Of a DNA stretch of 64,000 nucleotides, positions 8,031 to 17,416 are shown in pieces. Every line of letters begins with the position of its first letter. Position 1 is the stretch's first letter. Below the pieces are notes generated by a model. The model ran no database searches. It saw nothing but the letters and a program-made list of their open reading frames with translations, and was not told the origin of the DNA. Both the position numbers and the translations under genes were made by a program. The stretch covers positions 1-64,000 of the forward strand of contig JAGCZA010000098.1 in the NCBI GenBank assembly GCA_017960525.1. The letters are read 5' to 3'. This stretch comes from Prevotella sp. Lineage in GTDB: Bacteria > Bacteroidota > Bacteroidia > Bacteroidales > Bacteroidaceae.

Positions 8031-10910
8031 ATGACTTTCCTACAATACGTCGCCTCCGACATTCTGGCAAAGCACGGCACCGACCTGTCGCGCATTGCCG
8101 TCGTCTTCCCCAACAAGCGGGCATCGTTATTCCTCAACAGCCACTTGGCAGAACTGGCGGGCAAACCCATCTGGAGCCCGGCCTACCTCACCATCAGCGA
8201 CCTCTTCCGCAAACACTCCTGCCGAACCGTGGCCGACCCCATCAAACTGGTGTGCGAACTGCACAAGAGTTTCACTGCCATCACCGGCACCGACGAGACC
8301 TTGGACCATTTCTATGGCTGGGGCGAACTGCTGTTATCCGACTTCGACGACATTGACAAGAGCATGGCCGATGCCGACAAAGTGCTGACCAATCTGCGCG
8401 ATTTGCACGAACTGGACGACGTGAGTTACCTGACGCAGGCACAGAAAGACATCATACGCAAGTTCTTCAGCAACTTCACCGACGACCACAACACCCTGCT
8501 CAAAGAACGCTTTCTGAAACTATGGAGCCACATGGCCGACATCTATCACGACTTCAACCGCCGGCTCCAGGAGCAGCAACTGGCCTATGAGGGCGCACTC
8601 TACCGCGAAGTGGTCAGTCAGGATGACTTGGACTTCAACTACGACACGTACATCTTCATCGGGTTCAACCTCCTGCAACAGGTGGAGCAGCGCCTCTTCA
8701 CAACGCTGAAACGGCAAGGCCGCGCACGATTCTACTGGGACTTCGACCACTACTATATGTACGGCACACAGTCGCAGACACCTCACGAAGCAGGTCACCA
8801 CATCGGCCAGTATCTGGGTGACTATCCCAACGAACTGCCCCCGGACTGTCCTGTCTACAACTGCTTCGCCCAGCCCAAGAAGATTCATCTGGTTTCGGCC
8901 CCCACCGAAAGCATTCAGGCACACTATGCCGGGCAATGGCTCTCGCAGAAACATCGGGCTGAAGACGGGCGCCGCACCGCCATCGTGCTCTGCAACGAAG
9001 GACTGCTGCCTACTGTCATTCACTGTCTGCCAAGTGCCGTAGAGAAAGTGAACGTGACGACAGGATACCCGTTGGCACAGTCGCCGGCGGCCACACTTGT
9101 CACGCAACTCATCGGCCTGCAGACCAACGGCTATGCCGCACAGCGCGACCGTTACCGCCTGCACTACGTGAATATGGTGCTGCGCCATCCCTACCTGGCT
9201 TTCCTCTCGCCACTGACAGCCTCACTCCAAAAGGAACTGAACGAGAAGAAAATCTACTATCCCTCACGCGACTTGCTGGCCATCGACGAAGGCACGGGCC
9301 TCATCTTCAGGAAGATGGACGCCGACCACCAGAATGCCAGTCTGCTGCAATGGCTCTGCGACGTCCTGCAAGCCGTCAGCCAGACACAATATACAGAAAG
9401 CCATCAATTCACACAAGAGTCATTGTTCCGTGTCTATACCATCCTGAACCGTCTGCTGTGCCTCATCAACGACGGCGACCTCCAGGTGGACATCATCACC
9501 CTGCAGCGGCTCATCGGCCAACTGATGCAAACCGCCACGGTACCCTTCCACGGCGAACCCGCCGAGGGTCTCCAGGTGATGGGTATGCTGGAGACGCGCA
9601 ACCTTGACTTCGACCACGTGCTGCTGCTCTCGTGCAACGAGGGGAATATGCCACGCGGCATCAACGACAGTTCCTTCATCCCCTATGGCATACGCAAGGC
9701 ATACGGACTGACGACCACCGACCATAAGGTGGCCATACAGAGTTACTACTTCCACAGACTGCTGCAAAGAGCCAAAGACGTGACCATCGTCTACAACAAT
9801 GCCACCACCGACGGCCAGACTGGCGAAATGAGCCAGTTCGTGCTGCAACTGCTGGTGGAAGACCCTCACCACGCCATCGAGCGCCAGACGTTGCGAGCCA
9901 GCCAGGACTTCACGCCCTTCCACCCACAGGAAGTGGAGAAGTCGCCCCAGATAATGGACAAGTTGCTGTCACGCTTTTCCTTGAAAGAACCAGACAAGCA
10001 AACGCCGCTCCTCACCCCCACGGCCATCAACCGCTATCTGCGCTGCCCGCTGATGTTCTACTACACATACGTGCACGACCTGCGCGAGCCAGACATCAAC
10101 GACGAGGACGTGATAGACAACCGCGTGTTCGGCAACATCTTCCACGAAGCATCGCGCATTGTCTACAAGCGGCTGATGGAGAAGAGCCACCAGATAGTGG
10201 CCAGCGACATCGAGTGGCTGCTGAAAACGAAGGTGGACATTGAGCGGGCCGTCGACGAGGCTTTCCGCACGGAACTGTTCCAGATACGCGACCCGCACGC
10301 CAATTTCCTTCCCGAACTGAACGGCTTGCAACTCATCAACCGCGAGGTCATCATCCACTATCTGCGCCTACTGCTCGACATTGACCGACGGCTGGCACCG
10401 TTCACCATCATCGGCCTGGAGACTGATGTCTTGGCCCGACTGACAATCAACGGAAGTATTACAACCACCATCGGCGGACGCATTGACCGACTGGACAGGA
10501 TAGTGAAAGACGGCGTGGAACGCATCCGCGTAGTCGACTACAAGACAGGAAGCCGCCAACCCTCGCCGCTGGCCAATGTAGATGCCATCTTCCAGCCGGA
10601 GAGCCTGGCCAACCACAGCGATTACTATCTGCAGACCTTCCTTTACGCCTGCATCGTTCGCTCACAGCATCCCGCCACGCCAGTCTCGCCGGCCCTGCTC
10701 TTCATACAGCACGCCGGAGCCGATGACTACAACCCCATCCTGAAATTCGGAAAGAACTATATCGACGACGTGGCAAATGACCAGCAGCGTTTCGGCGAAC
10801 TGCTCCAACAGACCGTTGACGAGATGTTCAACCCCGCCTTGCCTTTCACGCCAACAGCCGACCGCAGCCGCTGCACCAACTGCCCCTATCGCCAGTTGTG
10901 CAGCATCTGA
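8031..10910 (+). CDS. addB: AddB-like subunit, PD-(D/E)xK exonuclease with Fe-S cluster
   Basis: A 959-residue partner of AddA. The N-terminal part (VVFPNKRASLFLNSHLAEL and the DFDDID region) is a degenerate helicase core with no usable Walker A, as expected for the AddB chain that reads Chi-like sites rather than hydrolysing ATP. The C-terminal nuclease has RYLRCPLMFYYTYV near 669-682, GNIFHEAS near 700 and the catalytic VVDYKTG near 834. The closing CTNCPYRQLC at 949-958, together with the earlier RCP cysteine, supplies the four cysteines of the structural Fe-S cluster. The gene ends 3 bp from the stop of the convergent GH2 gene, with no room for a terminator. Confidence 0.9.
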   Translation: MTFLQYVASDILAKHGTDLSRIAVVFPNKRASLFLNSHLAELAGKPIWSPAYLTISDLFRKHSCRTVADPIKLVCELHKSFTAITGTDETLDHFYGWGELLLSDFDDIDKSMADADKVLTNLRDLHELDDVSYLTQAQKDIIRKFFSNFTDDHNTLLKERFLKLWSHMADIYHDFNRRLQEQQLAYEGALYREVVSQDDLDFNYDTYIFIGFNLLQQVEQRLFTTLKRQGRARFYWDFDHYYMYGTQSQTPHEAGHHIGQYLGDYPNELPPDCPVYNCFAQPKKIHLVSAPTESIQAHYAGQWLSQKHRAEDGRRTAIVLCNEGLLPTVIHCLPSAVEKVNVTTGYPLAQSPAATLVTQLIGLQTNGYAAQRDRYRLHYVNMVLRHPYLAFLSPLTASLQKELNEKKIYYPSRDLLAIDEGTGLIFRKMDADHQNASLLQWLCDVLQAVSQTQYTESHQFTQESLFRVYTILNRLLCLINDGDLQVDIITLQRLIGQLMQTATVPFHGEPAEGLQVMGMLETRNLDFDHVLLLSCNEGNMPRGINDSSFIPYGIRKAYGLTTTDHKVAIQSYYFHRLLQRAKDVTIVYNNATTDGQTGEMSQFVLQLLVEDPHHAIERQTLRASQDFTPFHPQEVEKSPQIMDKLLSRFSLKEPDKQTPLLTPTAINRYLRCPLMFYYTYVHDLREPDINDEDVIDNRVFGNIFHEASRIVYKRLMEKSHQIVASDIEWLLKTKVDIERAVDEAFRTELFQIRDPHANFLPELNGLQLINREVIIHYLRLLLDIDRRLAPFTIIGLETDVLARLTINGSITTTIGGRIDRLDRIVKDGVERIRVVDYKTGSRQPSPLANVDAIFQPESLANHSDYYLQTFLYACIVRSQHPATPVSPALLFIQHAGADDYNPILKFGKNYIDDVANDQQRFGELLQQTVDEMFNPALPFTPTADRSRCTNCPYRQLCSI

Positions 10911-10913
10911 AAC

Positions 10914-13502
10914 TTACTGAATACCGAAGTCCTGCTGCTGGCGCTCCACCTCCTCAAGGCTACGCCGACGTTCTGCGTCGGTCATCGTCTGTCGGGGAAT
11001 GCCTGATGAACGTTGTGCCGCACCTCCCACGGCAGGGCGGCTTTCCTCCTTATAGCATTGCCTTGTCTGCGCCGCCACACTCACGATGACGAGCGTGTCG
11101 GCTGCCGGAGCGTGGACGCCCTCGAAGGTGGGGCGTGCAATGATGCGGATTTTGCCCGCCTTATGAGTACTGCGCACCAGCACAGGGGCACTCCCCCACT
11201 CCACCAGTCGCGGATTGGCGGCAATCGAGGCATTGCCAATGATGCTCCCCTCGCCCTCTACGGTGAAGGTGACGCTCTCGCGGGCCTGGCGGCGCACGTT
11301 GCCCTCATCGTCGGTCACCTCGGCCACCACAACGATAAAGTCTGAACCGTCGGCCACCAGCGGACGGCCCATTTCGTCGGCATAGAGGCGCAGGCGCGTG
11401 CTTCGGCGCGAAGGCATCTTCGTCTCGGCGCACACCATTTTTCCGCCAACAATGCCTTCGGCCACTAACTTCACGTTTTGCCACGCACGATTGGTGTAAC
11501 TCTGCTCACGGGCTTTCCAGAAATCCCAGAAACTTTTGAAGACGACTGGCGCATTGGGCACCCCTTCCGAGTTGTGCACCACGGGCAGCGTTTCGCTCTT
11601 CCAGCCGTTAAGGGCCGTCAGCCGCACGCTGTCGCAATTGGAGAAGACGGTGACGTCGTTGGGCGACGACTGCGTCATCTCGTGGGCAATATACACGAAA
11701 TCACCTTTGTCCACTTGGCTCCTGAACATTTCATAGGCATATTTCTTTTGGCGGAAAGCATCGTAGATACCGCCAAAGTAAGCATCGGGATGATAGCCGC
11801 GCTGGTGGTCGAAGGGATGCCACTGGCAGCCGCCAATGAACTGGCGCTGGCCACGGAACATCATACCGTAGGTGTCGGCCAGCGAGCGTGCTGCCGCCAG
11901 CATAGCATATTCGCCCCAAGGCCTGGCGGCGCGGTTGAGGGCGTTGTGGGCGTACCAGTCGTCGACATACTCGCCCCACTCACGGGTGAAGATGCATTTG
12001 TCCACATCCTCGTAAGTGCCCTTGCCCACATTGTCGGCCCAGTCATAGAGCACATCGTAGTTTTCCTTCACGCCGGCAGAGTTCAAGTCGGCAGCAGCCA
12101 CAGGCTTTCCCGGCCAGGGGAACTCCTCCTGAGTAATCTGCAAAGCCTTCAGGGCAAAGTCCTCAGGATAGCGCGTCTCGTTGAGGATGGGCTCCCACAT
12201 CAGGACACACGGATGGTTGCGGTCGCGGCGTATGATGTCACGGGTGTTCTGGTGCACCATCTCCCCCCATTCGGGAGCCTTGTTCCAATACTGCCAGCCC
12301 GGCGTGGGCACTATGGCGAAGATGCCTAGTTCGTCGCAGGCATCCATAAACGACGGATCCTGCGGATAGTGGGCCGCACGCACAATGTCCATCCCCGCCT
12401 GCTTCAGGCGCAAGGCATCGCGCCATTGCTGACTATTGGGCAGAGCATTGCCCACGTATGCGAAATCCTGGTGGCGGTTGCCGCCAATCAACTGATGATA
12501 GGGCTTGCCGTTGAGCCAGAAACCATCTTTGCCTCGAAACTCGGCCTTGCGTATGCCGGCACGTACCATCCCCCCATCGATACAACGCTTGCCATCATAC
12601 AGCCTCAGTTCAACAAGATACAGATAAGGGTCTTCGGGACTCCACAAACGGGGATTCTTGACAGGGAAGTGAAAAGTGAAAAGCGTAAAGTCTGACGCTT
12701 TCCTGGTCTGCCGCAAGGTCTTCACCACCTTGCCGTCAGCATCCAACATAGTAGCAGTCAAGGTGTATTTCGCTTGGGGCGTGCCGCCGCCAATCTCCAG
12801 ATCGACATACACATCAGCACTCCGTTCTGAGATATTGTCGTAGTGGAGGAACACACCGCCACCAGCCACCTGGCCACGCTCTATGGGGTCAGTAATATGC
12901 ATCGGAGAGAGGCCCAACAGCCACACGTCGCGGTACATACCCCCGTGGTAGGCAAAGTCAAGTTGCGCCTGCTTCTTGCCTGGCGGATAGTTCTTGTCAT
13001 CGCTGTTGTCGGCCTTTACGGCTATGACACACTCATCGCCAGCCTTCACGCCCTCGGACGAAAGGTCAATCGTGACAGGCAGATAACCACCCAGGTGCTC
13101 CTTCACCAGTTTGCCGTTCACGTAAACCCATTGCTTGCCCATAATGGCCTCGAAATGCACCCTCACGAGTTTGCCCGACATATCGGAAGGCACGGTAAAA
13201 TGCTTCCTGTACCAGCAGACACCCTGATAGTTGCGGCCGCCACTGGCCTCGGCAGGCACCAACTGCACCGTGTGTGGGGCACACACCACCTCCCAGCGAG
13301 AGTCGTCGAAGCCGACAGCCTCAGCCCCAGAGACATCGCCCAGGCAAAAGCGCCACCCCTCGTTGAAGTCATAAACCACGCGGCCACTATTCGCCAGCGG
13401 GAACAGCCCCGCCACCGAATGTGTTTGAGCCAAGCCCGGCAACGCAAACAGGCAGAACCGTATGACCAGCATTGCCCAAAAATAACAAAGATGTCGTTTC
13501 AT
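10914..13502 (-). CDS. Glycoside hydrolase family 2 protein (beta-galactosidase type), secreted
   Basis: The product has a signal peptide (CYFWAMLVIRFCLFALPGLAQ), then a GH2 jelly-roll sugar-binding domain (NEGWRFCLGD, GVCWYRKHF, VYVNGKLVKEHLGGYLP), an Ig-like domain and a TIM barrel. HPCVLMWEPILNE near 435-442 gives the acid/base Glu, and FTREWGEYVDDW near 505-515 the probable nucleophile. GH2 enzymes cut beta-galactosides, beta-glucuronides or beta-mannosides; the sequence alone does not fix the substrate. The start is doubtful: a -7 box lies only 4 bp upstream of the ATG at 13502, so the mRNA is leaderless or the ATG at 13472 is used. A 7-bp repeat (AAGTGAA, 12667-12687) is absorbed in the coding part. 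Confidence 0.88.
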   Translation of the reverse strand: MKRHLCYFWAMLVIRFCLFALPGLAQTHSVAGLFPLANSGRVVYDFNEGWRFCLGDVSGAEAVGFDDSRWEVVCAPHTVQLVPAEASGGRNYQGVCWYRKHFTVPSDMSGKLVRVHFEAIMGKQWVYVNGKLVKEHLGGYLPVTIDLSSEGVKAGDECVIAVKADNSDDKNYPPGKKQAQLDFAYHGGMYRDVWLLGLSPMHITDPIERGQVAGGGVFLHYDNISERSADVYVDLEIGGGTPQAKYTLTATMLDADGKVVKTLRQTRKASDFTLFTFHFPVKNPRLWSPEDPYLYLVELRLYDGKRCIDGGMVRAGIRKAEFRGKDGFWLNGKPYHQLIGGNRHQDFAYVGNALPNSQQWRDALRLKQAGMDIVRAAHYPQDPSFMDACDELGIFAIVPTPGWQYWNKAPEWGEMVHQNTRDIIRRDRNHPCVLMWEPILNETRYPEDFALKALQITQEEFPWPGKPVAAADLNSAGVKENYDVLYDWADNVGKGTYEDVDKCIFTREWGEYVDDWYAHNALNRAARPWGEYAMLAAARSLADTYGMMFRGQRQFIGGCQWHPFDHQRGYHPDAYFGGIYDAFRQKKYAYEMFRSQVDKGDFVYIAHEMTQSSPNDVTVFSNCDSVRLTALNGWKSETLPVVHNSEGVPNAPVVFKSFWDFWKAREQSYTNRAWQNVKLVAEGIVGGKMVCAETKMPSRRSTRLRLYADEMGRPLVADGSDFIVVVAEVTDDEGNVRRQARESVTFTVEGEGSIIGNASIAANPRLVEWGSAPVLVRSTHKAGKIRIIARPTFEGVHAPAADTLVIVSVAAQTRQCYKEESRPAVGGAAQRSSGIPRQTMTDAERRRSLEEVERQQQDFGIQ

Positions 13503-13506
13503 AGTG

Positions 13507-13514
13507 CAAAGATA
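13507..13514 (-). promoter_or_regulatory. -7 box immediately before the GH2 gene
   Basis: TATCTTTG on the minus strand fits TAnnTTTG and is 4 bp from the ATG at 13502. A weak TTGC lies about 23 bp further upstream. The placement implies a leaderless mRNA or a later start codon. Confidence 0.5.
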
Positions 13515-13625
13515 CACATTTTTCCCGAATAGTGTTGCAATTCGTGAACAATTTATGGATAATTCGTGGTAATTCGCGGGTGCTCGGCCTGAAAGTTGCT
13601 GTTTTTGCATCCATCACCTCGTTGT

Positions 13626-13665
13626 TTAGAATTTCACCACAGATTTTGGTTCGTCCAAATTCTAA
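13626..13665 (-). terminator. Hairpin with one TTTGGTTCGTCCAAA copy after the polysaccharide operon
   Basis: TTAGAATTT (13626-13634) and AAATTCTAA (13657-13665) form a perfect 9-bp inverted repeat. It begins 9 nt after the stop of the glycosyltransferase gene and encloses one copy of the 15-bp repeat (13645-13659). It is a plausible transcription end for the minus-strand operon, though no U-tract follows. Confidence 0.45.
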
Positions 13666-13674
13666 GGGTGGTGG

Positions 13675-14919
13675 TTAGAGGCTTTTGTAGAGGCTGACGT
13701 AACAGTCGGCCACGCTGCGCTCACTGAACTTTTCTGCGCTGTGGCGCAACTGTTCTTGCGAGAGGGGGGCGGACATGGCCCACGCTATGCCGTCGGCCAG
13801 GCTCTGGGGCGAGAGGCGGCGGGCCAGGTAGCCGTTTTGCAGATGGCTGATGATGTCGGCCTGGCCGCTGCCGTCGAAGGAGACGGGCACGCTGCCACAG
13901 GCAAGGGCCTCGATGAGCGTCTGGCCGAAAGTCTCGTAGAGCGACGACGACACCGTGGCGTTGGCAGCCGAATAGACAAGCGACAGTTGCGCCTCGTCGG
14001 CAATATAGCCCAAATGGGTATAGGGGATGGGGATTTGCTCCAATACTGCGGGGTTTTTCAAGCCGCCGAAGAGCAACAGGCGCACACGGCCCATCCGCCC
14101 CGTCTCGACAAGGAGGCGAAGGGCCTGGCAGAGATACTGGAAACCTTTGATGGGGTCGTCGATGCGGGCGGCGCCGAAGGCGAGGACGAAATCCTCGGCA
14201 ATGCCCAACTGTCGGCGGGCCTCGGCGCGTTCAGTAATGGTGAAGCGCGAGAGGGAGAACACGTTGGGGATGACCTCTACCGGCCATCGGCCTGTGAGGG
14301 CGCTGCTGCGAGCCTTGGCGGCCAGCCATTCGCTGACGGCCACGAAGGTCAGCGACTGCGGATGTTCTCCGTCGGCGGCCAGCATCTGCTGCTTTTGGCG
14401 GAACACCCGGGCGGAGAGGTCGTGCGGCCCTGGACGGCGCAGGAAGGGGCAGTCGTGGCAGGCAGTCTCGTAGTTGTTGCAGTCGTAGGCGTGGTGGCAG
14501 ATGGCGGTCAGCGGCCACATATCGTGCATCGTCCAGACGACGGGCTTGCCAGAACGGAGGATGCGGCTGATGCCTTCCAGCGAGAGAAATCCCTGGTTCA
14601 CCCAATGCAGATGGATGATGTCGGCCTGGCGGAAAGCCTCGGTGGCGGTGACGTCGATGCCAGTATTGGCTATCGAGACCTTGAACAGGTTCTTCATTCC
14701 CAGCAGGTTGTGCAGCCAGATGACCAGCCGCTCGTAGAGGAAGTTCCACTTGGCCTGCAGCCACGTGCCTGCCTGAACGACTTCGGGGGCGGCGGTCTGC
14801 CTGTTCATCACCATCATCCTGGCCTCCACGCCGTGATGGGCAAGGGCCTCGGCCAGACGCTTGGCCGCCACGGCAGCCCCGCCTGTGCGCTCGCTGGTGT
14901 TCAGTATCAGGACTTTCAT
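13675..14919 (-). CDS. Glycosyltransferase family 4 (GT-B) protein
   Basis: The ATG at 14919 gives MKVLILNTSERTGGAAVAAK, a typical GT4 N-terminus with a glycine-rich loop; longer in-frame starts would run into the flippase gene. The 414-residue protein has the donor-domain signature SSLYETFGQTLIEALACGS near 318-338, with the two glutamates of the EX7E motif, then the PVSFDGSGQADI region. It most likely adds a hexose or similar sugar to a lipid-linked oligosaccharide on the cytoplasmic side of the inner membrane. It is the last gene of the polysaccharide set; its ATG directly abuts the flippase stop, so the two are co-transcribed. Confidence 0.88.
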   Translation of the reverse strand: MKVLILNTSERTGGAAVAAKRLAEALAHHGVEARMMVMNRQTAAPEVVQAGTWLQAKWNFLYERLVIWLHNLLGMKNLFKVSIANTGIDVTATEAFRQADIIHLHWVNQGFLSLEGISRILRSGKPVVWTMHDMWPLTAICHHAYDCNNYETACHDCPFLRRPGPHDLSARVFRQKQQMLAADGEHPQSLTFVAVSEWLAAKARSSALTGRWPVEVIPNVFSLSRFTITERAEARRQLGIAEDFVLAFGAARIDDPIKGFQYLCQALRLLVETGRMGRVRLLLFGGLKNPAVLEQIPIPYTHLGYIADEAQLSLVYSAANATVSSSLYETFGQTLIEALACGSVPVSFDGSGQADIISHLQNGYLARRLSPQSLADGIAWAMSAPLSQEQLRHSAEKFSERSVADCYVSLYKSL

Positions 14920-14920
14920 C

Positions 14921-16369
14921 TTATTCAATCTTCTTCTTTGTAATGAACAGGAAACTCTCGCGCAGAATGGTGGAGCCAAACAGCCACAAGACGGCGGGAT
15001 AGAGGGCGGCAACCACCAGCACCTTCACCACCAGAGACAGGAGAAGGCTGTCGATGCCCAGCGTGACGACGTAGGCCACGGCGACAGCAGCCACAGCAAG
15101 GAGGACGTAAGGCAGCACGTCGCGCAGGGCCTCGGTGGCCCGCAGTCCGATTTCACTTTTTGCCAAAACGAACCATACGGCCACCCACACGATATTGATG
15201 ACGGTAAATGCCTGCACCATACGGCTGATGCCCAGAGGGATGCAGAGGCCGACGGCCACCAATTGTGCCAGCAGCATAGCGGCGGTTGACCATAAGTAGG
15301 CGCGGGAACGGCCACGGCTGATGAGCAGGTTGCTGAAGAGATAACTCACGGGCATCACCGCCCCGGCTACGGCAAGCCAGCGCAACAGCCAGGCGCTGGA
15401 CAGCCACTTGTCGGTGATGAGCAGCACGATGAACTCCTCGGAAACGAGCGAAAGGCCCAGCATCAGGGGGAACGATACGAAGGCCGTGAAGCGCAGCAAC
15501 TTGCGGAACACGTGCTTCTGCCGCTCGCGGTCGTCGTCAGTCTTGGTCAGCACAGGCTGCGCAATGGTGTAGAGCATACCTGTGATGAGCGAGTGGCCCA
15601 TCGTGTTCCACTTGCTGGCCTGCGTAAAGTCGCCCACTTCGTCGGCGGTGTAATGGCGTCCCAAGAGCACCGAAAGCAGATTGGTGTTGGCTGCCGTCAA
15701 GATATTTGTAAGGATGAGGCTGCTGCTGAAGCCCAGCAATTCGCCGACAGGCCGCAAATCAATCGGAAGAGACGGTCGCCAGCCGGAGAACCAGAAGTTG
15801 AGTATGCTGACCGTGAGCGTGAAGACAATGGCCTGAGTGGCCAGGCCCCAATAGGCATAGCCTGCGTAGGCCATCGCCACACCCACCAAGCCTGACAGCA
15901 GCACGGCCACCATACTGATGATACTGCTCTGGCGCACCATCATATTCTTGAAAATATAGGCACGGGGAGCGATGCTGAAACTGACGAAAAGGAAACTCAG
16001 GAACGAGTAGCGGGCCAGGCTGGTGAGCCGCGGCTCGTCGTAGAAACTGGCAATCAACGGGGCACACAGCCAGAACAGCACGTAGAAGAAAATGCTGGTA
16101 AACACGCTGGTCCAGAAGACGGCATTGTAGTCGCGCTGGGTCACCTCCTTTTTGCGGTTCAGGGCAGCGATAAAACCTCCCTCCTGCATACAGGCGGCAA
16201 TGGCCGAGAAGATGGCCAGCATGCCTATCATGCCATAATCGGCCTGCGACAGCCGACGGGCCAGGATGATGCCAAAGGCGAGGTTGAGCAACTGTTGGAT
16301 GGCGGTGCTCATACCTCCCCACATCAGCCCCTTGGCCGTCTTCTGCTTGAGTGTCTCCTGTTGTGGCAT
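14921..16369 (-). CDS. Wzx-type polysaccharide flippase (MOP superfamily)
   Basis: A 482-residue membrane protein with about 12-14 hydrophobic segments. The N-terminal KQKTAKGLMWGGMSTAIQQL is typical of lipopolysaccharide biosynthesis flippases of the MOP superfamily, as is LARRLSQADYGMIGMLAIFS. It is expected to turn undecaprenyl-linked repeat units from the cytoplasmic to the periplasmic face. It sits between the acyltransferase and the terminal glycosyltransferase. No wzy polymerase or ligase was recognised in the window, so the polymer may be completed by genes elsewhere. Confidence 0.88.
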   Translation of the reverse strand: MPQQETLKQKTAKGLMWGGMSTAIQQLLNLAFGIILARRLSQADYGMIGMLAIFSAIAACMQEGGFIAALNRKKEVTQRDYNAVFWTSVFTSIFFYVLFWLCAPLIASFYDEPRLTSLARYSFLSFLFVSFSIAPRAYIFKNMMVRQSSIISMVAVLLSGLVGVAMAYAGYAYWGLATQAIVFTLTVSILNFWFSGWRPSLPIDLRPVGELLGFSSSLILTNILTAANTNLLSVLLGRHYTADEVGDFTQASKWNTMGHSLITGMLYTIAQPVLTKTDDDRERQKHVFRKLLRFTAFVSFPLMLGLSLVSEEFIVLLITDKWLSSAWLLRWLAVAGAVMPVSYLFSNLLISRGRSRAYLWSTAAMLLAQLVAVGLCIPLGISRMVQAFTVINIVWVAVWFVLAKSEIGLRATEALRDVLPYVLLAVAAVAVAYVVTLGIDSLLLSLVVKVLVVAALYPAVLWLFGSTILRESFLFITKKKIE

Positions 16370-16376
16370 AATCTGT

Positions 16377-16416
16377 TAGTGTTGAGAGATGAGAGTTTAG
16401 TGTTGAGAGATGAGAG
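16377..16416. repeat. Two copies of a 19-bp repeat at 21-bp period
   Basis: TAGTGTTGAGAGATGAGAG occurs at 16377-16395 and 16398-16416. The second copy supplies the stop and last codons of the acyltransferase gene (SLISQH), and the first fills the gap to the flippase gene. The 21-bp period is three times the 7-bp period seen in other low-complexity tracts here. Confidence 0.75.
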
Positions 16417-17416
16417 ATAAGAGGCATTTCCACAGCGCCAAGCGCACTTTGTCTATCAAGATGGAGCCAAAGAACACGGCAGCAATGAGCATACCACATC
16501 GCAGCAGGAACTCAGGACGTGAAAGCGTGGCGTGCCATTCGCAGATGGCAAGGTCATAGTACAGGCCCATATAACTGTTGCTGTGGGTCAGATAGATGGC
16601 CAAAGCCGAGACGGCCAGCCAGTTCACCACGTGGTTCCTGAACGACAACTTGCTGAAGAAAAGCAGCAGGAACGTGGCGGCCACAATGGTGGTTGGCGAA
16701 TTGTAGAACAGGAGCACGCCCCCACGGTCTGCCTTCCACTTCAGCAGGAAGAAGGCCACAGTCACCAGCGTGCAAAGAGAAGCGTAGATGGCAAGGTCGG
16801 CACGGCGGCTTAACTGCGTGAAAGGCGGGCGATAGACACTCATATAGCGGGCCAGCAAATAGAGGCACACAAACGACGGCAGACTGTAGCCGGCACGCAG
16901 CCACGACGTGGCCTCGAACACCCAGCCGAACACCCATTGGAACGCGAACAGCGACAAGAGCGTGACGGCCATCTGACGCTGCGTGGCCGTCTGTACAAAG
17001 GCATTGAGTACAGGCGAGAGGAGGTAGAGCGCCAGATAGGTTTTCACAAACCAGTAGTCACCCTCGTTGAGCATCAGCACGCTGAGGGCCGCCCCCTTCG
17101 GCACCGTTCCCGTCAGGACGTAGTAGCCGCCCAAGCACAGCAAGGCGAAGAACACCACCTGGAAAAGCAATTCCAGCAGGCGCGACCAGCGCAGACGAAT
17201 GCCATACCACCCGGAGAGCATCACAAACACATTGACTCCCACCACGGCGAAACTCTCGACCGCAATTTGCAAAAAGGCAGACAGCGGGTCGTCGGCAATG
17301 CTGTCAGGAGTGGGCTTTGGCAAAGCGCGATAACTGGCATGCACCATCATCACCAGGAGCATGGCCACAAGTCGCAGCATCTCCATATTGCTGTCACGGG
17401 TCTTTTGCGCTGTCAT
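16397..17416 (-). CDS. Acyltransferase 3 family membrane protein
   Basis: A 339-residue integral membrane protein. The N-terminus RDSNMEMLRLVAMLLVMMVH followed by ASYRAL carries the conserved arginine and the HAS/H motif of acyltransferase family 3 (OafA-like), and MLSGWYGIRLRW follows in the usual place. Members move acyl groups, often acetyl, onto sugars of O-antigen or capsule. About ten membrane segments can be counted. The start overlaps the upstream glycerophosphotransferase-like gene by 4 bp, which ties it to the polysaccharide operon. Its C-terminal codons come from a short direct repeat. Confidence 0.87.
   Translation of the reverse strand: MTAQKTRDSNMEMLRLVAMLLVMMVHASYRALPKPTPDSIADDPLSAFLQIAVESFAVVGVNVFVMLSGWYGIRLRWSRLLELLFQVVFFALLCLGGYYVLTGTVPKGAALSVLMLNEGDYWFVKTYLALYLLSPVLNAFVQTATQRQMAVTLLSLFAFQWVFGWVFEATSWLRAGYSLPSFVCLYLLARYMSVYRPPFTQLSRRADLAIYASLCTLVTVAFFLLKWKADRGGVLLFYNSPTTIVAATFLLLFFSKLSFRNHVVNWLAVSALAIYLTHSNSYMGLYYDLAICEWHATLSRPEFLLRCGMLIAAVFFGSILIDKVRLALWKCLLSLISQH

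Noticed and set aside
10911..10913. Terminator between addB and the convergent GH2 gene
   Set aside because: The stops are only 3 bp apart and no stem-loop with a T-run is visible in the gene ends.
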